This document shows positions 6,479-13,200 of a stretch of DNA of 21,474 bases, one piece after another. Each line of letters starts with the position of its first letter. Position 1 is the first letter of the stretch. The translations under genes and the position numbers were made by a program. The stretch is from DATDTB01 sp035291025 (GTDB taxonomy: Archaea; Iainarchaeota; Iainarchaeia; JAFGOX01; DATDTB01): the NCBI GenBank assembly GCA_035291025.1, contig DATDTB010000027.1:1-21474 (forward strand), written 5' to 3'. The notes beneath the pieces are model-generated. The model saw nothing but the letters and a program-made list of their open reading frames with translations, did not search any database and was not told the origin of the DNA.

Positions 6479-6847
6479 ATGGATTGCTGCAAGGAAAAAG
6501 TCAAGGACAGGGGTGAAAAGGAATTGGAAGAACTGGAACACGGGCACTCAAGGCAAGGCGACTCGGGAAGCGACTGGAAGGCGTACTTGTTGCTGGCATG
6601 GGTTGCGTTGACATTCCTTTTGTCAGTTTACCAGTTCCTGGAACTGAACTCGTTGAAGCAGGAAATTGCAACTAAGACGTTGGCAACTGCCGCCGCAGGC
6701 TCTCCCGGCGGGGCCATTGACATGGCCGGGTGGACGGAGAACGAGAAAATGATGTACGAACACCACGGCACCCTGCCTGCGAGGATGCAGGGAAGCGCCG
6801 GTGCAGGCAGCGCGGGCCAGCTTCCGTCAATGGTCGGGGGGTGCTAG
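6479..6847 (+). CDS. Small anchored protein with DCC start and MVGGC tail
   Basis: Unrecognised 122-residue protein. It begins MDCCKEK, continues with a charged segment, one membrane helix (about residues 34-52) followed by YQFLELNSLK, then an exported part containing MMYEHHG (91-97) and a Gly/Ala-rich linker ending in PSMVGGC. The helix-plus-YQFLEL junction and the MVGGC end mirror the upstream protein, so the two may be distant paralogues or partners of which this one has lost the cysteine domain. Met-Met and His-His next to each other and the terminal Cys could bind copper. ATG 6479 has GGGAGGT upstream (6464-6470), a sequence that also encodes the upstream MVGGC tail. The GGGGGGTG encoding its own tail serves the DUF411 gene in the same way. 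Confidence 0.78.
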   Translation: MDCCKEKVKDRGEKELEELEHGHSRQGDSGSDWKAYLLLAWVALTFLLSVYQFLELNSLKQEIATKTLATAAAGSPGGAIDMAGWTENEKMMYEHHGTLPARMQGSAGAGSAGQLPSMVGGC

Positions 6848-6849
6848 AA

Positions 6850-7311
6850 GTGAAGTGGTATTACTTACTTGGACTGGCGGTTGTAGCGGCGCTGGCGTTC
6901 GCTTTCATTGCATCGCCCAAGAACGCGGACACGGCAAAGCTCGGGGAAACAATTGAAGTGTATTACTCGCAGACCTGCGGGTGCTGCGCCAACTACCAAG
7001 GCTACCTTAGGAGCAGTGGGTTGAACGTAAAGTCGATCAGCAGCGCTTCAGTTGACGGCTTGAAGGACTCGCTAAACGTTCCGGCAAACGTTAGGAGCTG
7101 CCACACTTCGAAAGTAGCGGGCTACTTCGTGGAAGGCCACGTGCCCGTTGAGGCAATAAAAAAGCTTCTAGCGGAAAAGCCGGACATTGACGGCATAGCT
7201 TTGGGTGGAATGCCTTCAGGTTCGCCGGGAATGCCGGGAGCAAAGAAGGAGCCCTTTGAAATCCAGGCCGTAAAAGACGGAAAAGTGGTGGGAGTGTTCA
7301 CCACGGTTTAA
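6850..7311 (+). CDS. DUF411 metal-binding protein, membrane anchored
   Basis: A 153-residue protein of the DUF411 family, found in copper and other metal-resistance loci and thought to bind metal outside the cytoplasm. An N-terminal helix (about residues 5-22) anchors or exports it. Family hallmarks are all visible: TCGCC (Cys43, 45, 46), VRSCHTSKVAGYFVEGHVP (81-99) with Cys84, His85 and His97, and GMPSGSPGMPG (120-130) with conserved methionines. Length is typical. GTG 6850 is the preferred start, with GGGGGGTG at 6836-6843; an in-frame GTG at 6841 would make the protein slightly longer. It is followed 16 bases later by a CxxC membrane protein. A copper chaperone or resistance role is inferred; no metal-dependent operator of known type is seen upstream. 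Confidence 0.93.
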   Translation: MKWYYLLGLAVVAALAFAFIASPKNADTAKLGETIEVYYSQTCGCCANYQGYLRSSGLNVKSISSASVDGLKDSLNVPANVRSCHTSKVAGYFVEGHVPVEAIKKLLAEKPDIDGIALGGMPSGSPGMPGAKKEPFEIQAVKDGKVVGVFTTV

Positions 7312-7327
7312 GCGGGGGGACTGGAAA

Positions 7328-7861
7328 ATGAACACTGCACTTTTCGCCTTCCTGGCCCTCGCCGCGTCCCTGCTTGCGCCGGCGGTTGCGGAAGCGCACT
7401 GCCCATTGTGCACTGGCGCCATAGGAGTGGCAGCGGTTTCAGCCAAGTACTTCGGCGTTGACTCCAGCATAATTGGGTTGATGATTGGCGCCTTCGGGGT
7501 CTCGACGGGTTTGTGGGCGGGCAAGTGGCTGAAAAAGGAGTACTTCGCGCACCAGGGAAAGGCGCTAGTGTTCGCGTCCTTCGCCTTGACCGTCATCCCT
7601 CTTTCGTCCCTTAACACTGGCGAAATATACGTCCCGGTAATGCTGCTGGGCGAGCCGGGCAGCCTGCTCAACAGGGTTTACTGGTTCGACAAGCTGTTGC
7701 TGGGCGCGCTCCTTGGCGGCGTCACGAGCCTCGCGGCGTACTGGCTGCACTTGCGCGTGAAAAGCCTGCACGGGAAAGTCATAGTGCCGTTCCAGGGAGT
7801 GGTTTTCACGCTCGCGCTGCTGGCCCTGGCGAGCGCTGCGTTATTCCTTGCTTTCAGGTGA
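7328..7861 (+). CDS. CxxC membrane protein with signal peptide
   Basis: A 177-residue integral membrane protein, family not recognised. A cleavable signal peptide (about residues 1-23, ending AEA) is followed at once by HCPLCTGA (Cys25, Cys28, His24), placing a CxxC motif outside. Then come four hydrophobic segments, about 31-65 (one or two helices, separated by a short loop), 78-92, 115-142 and 153-175. A CxxC at the outer mouth of a membrane domain suggests disulfide exchange or metal entry. It lies between the DUF411 gene and a conserved cytoplasmic protein, with ATG 7328 preceded by GCGGGGGGA. Its stop overlaps the region (AGGTGA) that serves as the ribosome binding site for the next gene. 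Confidence 0.78.
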   Translation: MNTALFAFLALAASLLAPAVAEAHCPLCTGAIGVAAVSAKYFGVDSSIIGLMIGAFGVSTGLWAGKWLKKEYFAHQGKALVFASFALTVIPLSSLNTGEIYVPVMLLGEPGSLLNRVYWFDKLLLGALLGGVTSLAAYWLHLRVKSLHGKVIVPFQGVVFTLALLALASAALFLAFR

Positions 7862-7869
7862 GATGCGCC

Positions 7870-8403
7870 ATGGCGGACGAAGCAGAGCTAAAGAAGTGGC
7901 TGGGCGAAGTGGAAAAGTCACGCAAGGGAAGCGTGGACCTTTCCAGGGACGAGGACTTGAGCGTCGCCTTGATGAACTTGATCAGCTTGGAGGAGCATTT
8001 TTACTTCTCGCACGCAAAAACCCAGGACGACAAGTACTTGAAGATGCTGGACTCAATCCGCGGGCTCCGCAAGAAACTTCTGGGAAAAATAGTAACGAAC
8101 CCTAAAGGCGAGGAGTGGTGCATTTCCAAGCACCTATTGGCGGCTTCAATGAGGTTAATGGAAGTCGGCACGAAAGAGCTCGCAAAGAAAAGCGAGGAAG
8201 ATGCAAAGCAGTACTTTCAGGCGGCCTTCGCCCTCCACTCCCTGTTCTTTGCGCTGAACCTGAACATCACGGGAGTGCCTGACCTTGAAGGAAAGGCGCT
8301 GCAGGGAACCGCGCCGAAGGCGGCGGGTAAAGCGGGGGAAAAGGCGTTCCTGCCAGGGCTTTCCGCAGCGATAGCCAAAATAATTGACTGCTGCAAGGAG
8401 TGA
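7870..8403 (+). CDS. Conserved soluble helical protein with CISKH motif
   Basis: The function is unknown. This 177-residue protein has no signal or membrane segment and appears all-helical. Blocks that look strongly conserved are LSRDEDLSVALMNLISLEEH (24-43) and WCISKHLLAASMRLMEVG (83-100), which holds Cys84 and His88; a Cys-Cys pair sits near the end (DCCKE). I have the impression that similar proteins occur in candidate-phylum bacteria and archaea, but I cannot confirm that here. ATG 7870 is chosen over GTG 7858 because AGGTGA (7856-7861) is then an ideal ribosome binding site. As last gene of the operon, it may be the cytoplasmic partner of the exported metal or thiol proteins. A promoter for the next gene follows in the 113-base gap. 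Confidence 0.8.
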   Translation: MADEAELKKWLGEVEKSRKGSVDLSRDEDLSVALMNLISLEEHFYFSHAKTQDDKYLKMLDSIRGLRKKLLGKIVTNPKGEEWCISKHLLAASMRLMEVGTKELAKKSEEDAKQYFQAAFALHSLFFALNLNITGVPDLEGKALQGTAPKAAGKAGEKAFLPGLSAAIAKIIDCCKE

Positions 8404-8476
8404 AAAAAGCTGGCAAGGGAAAAAACAAGGGTCTGGAATTGAAACGCCAAAGTTCTGGAAACTAACACCGAAGGTC

Positions 8477-8484
8477 TTTAAAAT
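8477..8484 (+). promoter_or_regulatory. TATA box of the HAMP protein gene
   Basis: TTTAAAAT. Transcription would begin around 8505, leaving a leader of about ten bases before the ATG at 8517. This separates the 8517 gene from the operon ending at 8403. Confidence 0.55.
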
Positions 8485-8516
8485 GACAACTTGCTTTTTG
8501 CGTTGGGTGTGCGGCA

Positions 8517-8915
8517 ATGAAGCTGGGCTACAAGATCATGGGGTTGGTGCTGTTCCCTATTCTTGCATCAATTGTTTTCCAGTCTTACTTGTTGTTGGAG
8601 CTGGAAAAAGAACACGAGTTTTACCATGAAACTGGGTACTTGCCGGAAACCCACGGCCAGATAATGAAAGACTTAGAGGCCGTGCTGGCCGCTTCAATGC
8701 TCTCACTCGTCTTGGTCAGCTTCCTGTTGGTGCGCTTGGTGGTCGGGCCCGTGGAGGAGATAACCAAGGCTTTGAACAGGTTGAGCCTTGGAGACTTGGG
8801 CAGGGAAATCCCTTTCAAGGACCGAGAAGACGAATTGGGGGACCTAGCCCGGGCCTTTAACCGGACCCTGGTCAGCGTTAAAATCGCTTTAGCGAAGAAG
8901 GGAAAAGCCGCTTAA
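8517..8915 (+). CDS. Orphan two-helix HAMP domain protein
   Basis: A 132-residue protein built like the membrane part of a sensor: helix 1 (about 8-27), a short outside loop of about 30 residues with several His and Glu (EHEFYHETGYLPETHG), helix 2 (about 53-75), and a HAMP domain (about 75-122) recognisable from VVGPVEEITKALNRLSLGDL and DELGDLARAFNRTL. It ends shortly after HAMP, with no kinase, cyclase or methyl-accepting domain. It may pass a signal through a separate partner, or it may be a remnant of a chemoreceptor; the frame is intact and has its own promoter, so decay is not obvious. The outside loop could bind metal through its histidines. The small membrane protein gene follows after 59 bases. 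Confidence 0.85.
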   Translation: MKLGYKIMGLVLFPILASIVFQSYLLLELEKEHEFYHETGYLPETHGQIMKDLEAVLAASMLSLVLVSFLLVRLVVGPVEEITKALNRLSLGDLGREIPFKDREDELGDLARAFNRTLVSVKIALAKKGKAA

Positions 8916-8974
8916 AACAGCAACCATTGGGGTAATACAAAGTGCAAAAAAGATAGTCACGGTTGGTGTGAAAA

Positions 8975-9238
8975 ATGCCGGGAAAAGTAATAATTGGCTT
9001 TTTGCTTGCCGTGGTCTTGCTGGCTGCGTCGCTGGCAATGGTTCACGGCCACGCAGGGGAAACAACTGGCGAGGAAAACTCGCTTGGCCACCAGCTTGGA
9101 GAGTTAATGCCTTTCGGCTACTTAAGCGAAGGCGAGACCTTTGCGGCTTTCTTGAGCGTGGTCTTGTGGGCGTCGCTTTTTTACGCTTTTTACTCGTTGC
9201 TGAAAAAACTGGCCTTGAACGGGGGAAAAAATCAATGA
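8975..9238 (+). CDS. Small exported membrane protein, paralogue of the 1581 gene
   Basis: An 87-residue protein: signal peptide or helix 1 (about residues 5-25, ending in VHGHAG), an acidic outside segment, then helix 2 (about 59-78). It shares with the product at 1581 the pattern LGHQLGELMPF, LSEG, FAA and LSVVLWASLFYA, which is far more than chance for proteins of this size. As at the other locus it comes directly before a CcdA/DsbD-like gene, 16 bases downstream, so the two genes look like one duplicated module. ATG 8975 is supported by GGTTGGTGTG at 8961-8970. It has no cysteine, so a scaffold or assembly role for the transporter is the simplest idea. Confidence 0.8.
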   Translation: MPGKVIIGFLLAVVLLAASLAMVHGHAGETTGEENSLGHQLGELMPFGYLSEGETFAAFLSVVLWASLFYAFYSLLKKLALNGGKNQ

Positions 9239-9254
9239 AAAAAGAAGTGAGGCT

Positions 9255-10355
9255 TTGACGAAATTAAAACAAGCACGGGAGCGCCTTGGAAATGCCAGCA
9301 GTGAAGGAAGCGAGAAGAAATTAAAGGCTTACCTTGTCGCCTTGGCCTTCGCGTTGTTCGTTGTGGTATTGTTTGGCTTTGCCTACCTTGCCACGACACC
9401 CGAAACAACCCTGACGTGGATGCTGTCCTTCGCCGGAGGCGTTTCAAACATTGTCCTCCCTTGCACTCTGCCCTTGGTTTTCATAATTGTGCCAATGGCG
9501 ATGATTGCACGAAACGCCCGGAAAGGCTTGGTGATGGCTGCACTCTTCGGGGTTGGCTTGATTATCACGTTGTCGGCTTACGGTGCAGTGACTGCTTTGG
9601 CGGGAAAGTACTTGGGCTTGGACAAGGCGACTATGGCAATGTACGCGGTCGCAGGCCTTGCAGCGCTCGCGTTCGGCTTGACTGAATTAAAGCTCTTGAA
9701 ACTGGAACTGCCCTCGTACATGGGCACACCAGAGTTCTTGCAGGGAACGAAAGGCGATTACTCCAAGGCGTTCCTGCTCGGGTTGTTTTTAGGGAACGCG
9801 GGAGTGGGCTGCCCCAACCCGGTTACTTACGTCATATTGTCTTTTGCCGCAACAACAGGCGACTGGGTGCAGGGCGCTGCCTTGATGGCAGTCAACGGGC
9901 TGGGGAGGGTAATGCCATTGCTGTTCCTCACGGTCCTGGGAATAATCGGCGTGAACGCGGTCGACTGGCTGACAACGCGTGTTGAAGGCGTTAAAAAATT
10001 CACTGGCTGGGCCTTGGTTGTCCTAGGCTCGTTCATTTTGCTCAATGGAATTTTTGGCCATTACTGGTATGAGGGCGGCGTGTTCCACGAGGGCTTGAAC
10101 GCGTTCTTCATGGCCATTGGCGGGAAAATGCTCGGCGAAGAAGACGCGCCCGTGGTCGAGTTAAGAATTCCATTCGCTGAATACGCTTCCTTCCTTAACC
10201 TGGCGTTGACTCTGGCTCCGGTTGCATGGTACTGGCGCAGGTTCCCAAGCGAAAGGCTGCAAGTGGCAAAAATTGCCGTGATGGTGTTGTTGTGGGGGCT
10301 GTTATTGTTCGACGTTGGATTGACTCCAATGCAGTTGCTTGGGGGTCAAAATTAA
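9255..10355 (+). CDS. Long CcdA/DsbD-like membrane protein
   Basis: A 366-residue polytopic membrane protein with about eight helices. Two intramembrane cysteines beside prolines mark the CcdA/DsbD fold: VSNIVLPCTLPLVF (Cys70) and NAGVGCPNPVTYVI (Cys186). It is longer than usual CcdA: after the core there are C-terminal helices (about 242-265, 315-330 and 340-360) separated by an outside loop with YWYEGGVFHEG and charged residues. Its likely job is to carry reducing equivalents across the membrane to cysteine proteins outside. The start is TTG 9255 with GTGAGG at 9247-9252; the first 23 residues are charged and cytoplasmic. Neighbours are the small membrane paralogue upstream and YHS and glutaredoxin-like genes downstream, the latter a possible electron donor. 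Confidence 0.87.
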   Translation: MTKLKQARERLGNASSEGSEKKLKAYLVALAFALFVVVLFGFAYLATTPETTLTWMLSFAGGVSNIVLPCTLPLVFIIVPMAMIARNARKGLVMAALFGVGLIITLSAYGAVTALAGKYLGLDKATMAMYAVAGLAALAFGLTELKLLKLELPSYMGTPEFLQGTKGDYSKAFLLGLFLGNAGVGCPNPVTYVILSFAATTGDWVQGAALMAVNGLGRVMPLLFLTVLGIIGVNAVDWLTTRVEGVKKFTGWALVVLGSFILLNGIFGHYWYEGGVFHEGLNAFFMAIGGKMLGEEDAPVVELRIPFAEYASFLNLALTLAPVAWYWRRFPSERLQVAKIAVMVLLWGLLLFDVGLTPMQLLGGQN

Positions 10356-10407
10356 GGCGAAGAGAGCAAGTGCGTTTTTTGAAATGGTTGAAAGGGGGTT
10401 GGGAAAA

Positions 10408-10563
10408 ATGGCCAAGGACCTGGTTTGCGGCATGGAAGTGGATGAAAAGAAGGCGGCGAAAAAGGAGTTTGAGGGCAGGGCTTATTATTTTTGCTCGCCA
10501 ACGTGCGAGTGGGCTTTCGAGAAAAACCCCGGGCAATTCGTTAAGGCCAGGCGGAGCCAATGA
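10408..10563 (+). CDS. YHS-domain metal-binding miniprotein
   Basis: A 51-residue protein that is nearly all YHS domain: DLVCGMEV (Cys7), then FEGRAYYFCSPTCEWAFEKNP with Cys29 and Cys33. The YHS domain is a short metal-binding module often found at the N terminus of copper-transporting P-type ATPases or on its own in metal operons. Here it is free-standing, with no ATPase in the window. ATG 10408 has AAGGGGGTTGGG upstream; longer in-frame starts exist but the extra residues do not match the family. Its stop overlaps the ATG of the next gene. It is probably a cytoplasmic copper chaperone or buffer, by family inference. Confidence 0.88.
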   Translation: MAKDLVCGMEVDEKKAAKKEFEGRAYYFCSPTCEWAFEKNPGQFVKARRSQ

Positions 10564-10763
10564 GCGTGGAAGTCGAGGCTGCAAAGTTTTTAGCGGGCGT
10601 CTTTGCCTGGGACGCCTTCATTCACGCCAGTTTCCTGGCTTCAAAAGTCGAGCCTACAGTGCTTGGAATGCACTGGACCAGCAACAAGAACAAGGCAGCG
10701 CTTGCGTTAAACTTGGCATTGTTCGCCGTGCTGGCTTACTTTGCCTGGTCCGCGGGTGCTTGA
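10560..10763 (+). CDS. Small two-helix membrane protein
   Basis: A 67-residue protein with hydrophobic stretches at about residues 8-27 and 46-64. The region between has one His (GMHWTSNKNK); another His lies in the first helix (FIHASF). No family was recognised. It overlaps the YHS gene by four bases (ATGA) and the glutaredoxin-like gene starts right after it, so it is part of a coupled three-gene unit. It may position the metal-binding miniprotein at the membrane, but there is no direct evidence. Confidence 0.7.
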   Translation: MSVEVEAAKFLAGVFAWDAFIHASFLASKVEPTVLGMHWTSNKNKAALALNLALFAVLAYFAWSAGA

Positions 10764-10764
10764 A

Positions 10765-10998
10765 ATGCCTAAAGTATTAGTGCTGACAACGCCTGGCTGC
10801 ACTGGGTGCGCCGTCGTTGAAAAAATGCTCGACGAACTGAAAGTAAGGTACGAAGTCGTGGACGTGACGAAAAACCCGGAACTCCTGCAAAAGCACCCTA
10901 TAATGACCGCGCCAGGCATTGTAATAAATGGAAAACTAGAATTCTGGGGAGTTCCTTCAAGGGAAGACTTAAAGAGAAAGCTCGAAGTTAAAAACTGA
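10765..10998 (+). CDS. Glutaredoxin-like thiol-redox protein
   Basis: A 77-residue thioredoxin-fold protein without signal peptide. The active-site motif TTPGCTGC (Cys12, Cys15) and the cis-proline loop TAPGIVINGKLEF (Pro50) are clear. Size and pattern fit small archaeal glutaredoxin-like or redox-active disulfide proteins. It should reduce disulfides or pass electrons to a membrane partner; the CcdA/DsbD-like protein encoded at 9255 is an obvious candidate. ATG 10765 begins just after the stop of the previous gene with GGGTG at 10754-10758. The next gene, 33 bases downstream, has a TATA-like element in the gap, so this is probably the last gene of its unit. Confidence 0.88.
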   Translation: MPKVLVLTTPGCTGCAVVEKMLDELKVRYEVVDVTKNPELLQKHPIMTAPGIVINGKLEFWGVPSREDLKRKLEVKN

Positions 10999-11004
10999 AA
11001 CGTG

Positions 11005-11012
11005 TTTTTAAA
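11005..11012 (+). promoter_or_regulatory. TATA-like element before the 11032 gene
   Basis: TTTTTAAA centred about 24 bases before the TTG at 11032, the spacing of a leaderless archaeal transcript. A possible ribosome binding site, TGGGG, is also present, so the gene may be read both from here and from upstream. Confidence 0.4.
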
Positions 11013-11031
11013 GATTTGAAAACTGGGGTTT

Positions 11032-11943
11032 TTGGTTACGGGAAAGGAATACTTCCACGGCTTGCTGGCAAGCGCGTTCTTGCTGGGCTTTTACTTTGCC
11101 GTCGTTTCGTGGCTGCAGGGAATTTCTTATGCCTGGAGCCAGTTTGCCTCCCAGTGGTACTTGATGCTGCCACTCGTTGCCGGCTTCGGGGTCCAGGTGG
11201 GCTTGTTTTCACGCATTAGGGCTGCTGCACGGGAAGGGGTTGGAATGACTGCGGCGTGCGGCGGCGTTTCCTCAGGGTCAATGGTTGCGTGCTGCGCGCA
11301 CCACTTGGCCGACGTCGTGCCACTGCTCGGCATTGCCGGCTTGAGCGCGTTCATCACTGCGTACCAGCAGCCGTTCCTTGTCTTGGGTGTTGCCTCGAAC
11401 GCAGTTGGAATAACTTTCATGCTGGGCATGGTCAAAACGCACAAGTTGTACGACGAAAAAGGAGTTTTTGCATGGCTTTTCTTGAAGGACTTGGAAGAGG
11501 GAAAGAAAGCGGTCGTGGTCTTGGGCGTTGTTGGAGTTGTGGCGGCGTTTGCCTTTACTGCATTGAGCCAGCAAAGCCTGGCGGAAAGCAAGCCGTCAAG
11601 CGCTCAAGCCAGCGACTTTAAGGCGGCAAGCAACAGCGGGGGCGGCTTGGACGTTGAAGTGACGCCCTTGGCTTTGGCGCCTGGCATGGAATCCGTCTTT
11701 GAAGTGTCGTTCAACACGCACCAAGGCTCCCTGGACTTTGAAGTCGCCCAAGTCGCCTTCCTAGAGGACGACAAGGGCAACGACTACAAGGCATTGAAGT
11801 GGGAAGGCGACGCCCAAACCGGCCACCACCGTTCCGGCAAGCTGTACTTTGAAGCCGTCAAGGAAGGCGCTGGAAAAGTCGCATTGCGCATTGAAGGCGT
11901 TTACGGCGTCCCGGAACGGGTTTTCGAGTGGGGGCTTAAGTAA
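11032..11943 (+). CDS. CCxHH membrane protein with exported C-terminal domain
   Basis: A 303-residue protein in two parts. The first 180 residues form about five membrane helices containing TAACGG (Cys76) and MVACCAHHLADVVPLLG (Cys87, Cys88, His90, His91), ligands well suited to carrying a soft metal such as copper or mercury through the membrane. A Ser/Ala linker (about 181-205) leads to an outside beta-rich domain with DVEVTPLAL, FEVSFNTHQGSLDFEV, DDKGNDY, GHHRSGKLYF and a closing GVYGVPERVFEW. I know this domain only as a recurring archaeal and bacterial exported module without firm function. The start is TTG 11032. The CC motif and the Gly/Tyr helix after it resemble the membrane protein at 15858, hinting at a common family. 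Metal transport is inference. Confidence 0.8.
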   Translation: MVTGKEYFHGLLASAFLLGFYFAVVSWLQGISYAWSQFASQWYLMLPLVAGFGVQVGLFSRIRAAAREGVGMTAACGGVSSGSMVACCAHHLADVVPLLGIAGLSAFITAYQQPFLVLGVASNAVGITFMLGMVKTHKLYDEKGVFAWLFLKDLEEGKKAVVVLGVVGVVAAFAFTALSQQSLAESKPSSAQASDFKAASNSGGGLDVEVTPLALAPGMESVFEVSFNTHQGSLDFEVAQVAFLEDDKGNDYKALKWEGDAQTGHHRSGKLYFEAVKEGAGKVALRIEGVYGVPERVFEWGLK

Positions 11944-11987
11944 AGCCAACTCCGCGGCGGACGGGCGGGGCTCGTGAACAAGGAAAG

Positions 11988-12095
11988 CTAGAAGTTTTCG
12001 TACTTGTACGACTTCGGCGACTCGGGGGCCTTCGTGGAATCCCTTGACGTTGCCGGCTGGGGGCTTTTTCTAAGACATTCCGCCCGTTCCTGCAT
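11988..12095 (-). CDS. Possible 35-residue ORF overlapping the radical SAM end
   Basis: On the minus strand an ATG at 12095, nested in the last codons of the radical SAM gene, opens a short frame ending ESPKSYKYENF before TAG at 11988. GGGG lies about nine bases before the ATG. The composition of the tail looks protein-like but no family is recognised. It could instead be chance, or the remnant of a longer frame. Confidence 0.25.
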   Translation of the reverse strand: MQERAECLRKSPQPATSRDSTKAPESPKSYKYENF

Positions 12096-13179
12096 CGCTC
12101 AATGCCCCGCTTTCGAAGGCGCACCTTTGAACGCACGCGCATTCGCCGGCGACGGGTTGTTTTTTGGAAAAGACAAACCCTTTTTGCGTTACTGCCAGCT
12201 GGCCGTCAAGTTTCAGTTCCCGCAGCAATCGCGTCCTGTCGCCCATTATTTTTCCCTCCAAAGACCTGCACATCAGGCGCTGCTGGCTTGGACAATCAGA
12301 TGCATTACAGCTCTTCAAGTCCCTTAAAAACGTCGCGTTGTAGTCTGGGCTTTGCAGCAAGTAGGAAATGGCACATGAGGCGTGCAGGAATAGTGGTATT
12401 GAAAGACGCAGTTCTCTTGCCGCGGCAAGCACGCTTTCCAGGGTTTGGGGCGGGAGTTCTTTTGCTATTTCGCTTTTAGGCCGCAACTGCAGGGAAAGCT
12501 TGCGCACTTTCGTAATTGACTCCTTAACCCCCCGCAATAGCCTCAAGCCGCCAACGCAAACGCAGTCAAAGCCGGCGCTTTTTTCCAATACTCTTTTTAT
12601 GTTTTCACGGCCGTCATTCCAGCCGGGGACAATTGGGCGGAAATGCAGGGAAAGCTTGGCGCCCGCTTCCCTGGCTTCTTCCAGGTTGCCAAGCCTGTTC
12701 GCCCTGTAAGGCTCAATGCTTGCCGGCATTCCTGAATAGCAAACGGAAATCACGACACCCCTGCTCTTTGCCGCAATGGGTTTGAGCCTTTCGGCGCAGC
12801 CTGCCGGAACGCCCACTTTTGTGACTATCCAGAAAGGGTTGCGATAGCCCTTGTCCAGAAGCAATTGCATAATGTTAAACGTGCTGTCACGCGTCTGGGC
12901 CAAGAAAGGGTCGCTTGAAGAAGTGCAAATGCTCACAACGGTATTATGGGGCGCGAAAAAAGGATGCTCCACGAGCGCATCAACCAGTTCTTCATCTGAG
13001 AAAAGGCGCGTTGGCCTCATTTTAAGCGCGTCCCTTTTGCTGTTGTTCCTGTAACAATAAGCGCAGCCCAAAGGGCACCCGCTGAAGGGGTCGATGGAAA
13101 TCCCGGAACTTGACTGTGAAACCCGGCTTAACGGGCTGGCGTCGTCTTGCGAGAAGGCGTTGAAAATTTGCTTCAGCAC
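12070..13179 (-). CDS. Radical SAM protein (SPL-like group), unknown substrate
   Basis: A 369-residue radical SAM enzyme. GCPLGCAYCYR near residue 34 carries the CxxxCxxC motif (Cys35, 39, 42) that binds the 4Fe-4S cluster for cleaving S-adenosylmethionine. The following pattern (AYCYRNN, VSICTSSSDPF, WIVTKVG, VISVCYSGM, HFRPIVPGWND) fits the broad group of radical SAM proteins similar to spore photoproduct lyase. The C-terminal third is rich in cysteines (SCNASDCPSQQRLMCRS and ECACVQRC), so a second cluster or zinc site is likely. The start is GTG 13179, with TATA on the minus strand at about 13201-13209, giving a leaderless message. It diverges from the exonuclease gene. The substrate cannot be told from sequence. 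Confidence 0.85.
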   Translation of the reverse strand: MLKQIFNAFSQDDASPLSRVSQSSSGISIDPFSGCPLGCAYCYRNNSKRDALKMRPTRLFSDEELVDALVEHPFFAPHNTVVSICTSSSDPFLAQTRDSTFNIMQLLLDKGYRNPFWIVTKVGVPAGCAERLKPIAAKSRGVVISVCYSGMPASIEPYRANRLGNLEEAREAGAKLSLHFRPIVPGWNDGRENIKRVLEKSAGFDCVCVGGLRLLRGVKESITKVRKLSLQLRPKSEIAKELPPQTLESVLAAARELRLSIPLFLHASCAISYLLQSPDYNATFLRDLKSCNASDCPSQQRLMCRSLEGKIMGDRTRLLRELKLDGQLAVTQKGFVFSKKQPVAGECACVQRCAFESGALSDAGTGGMS

Positions 13180-13200
13180 TACAACAACTACGCGGGTGAC

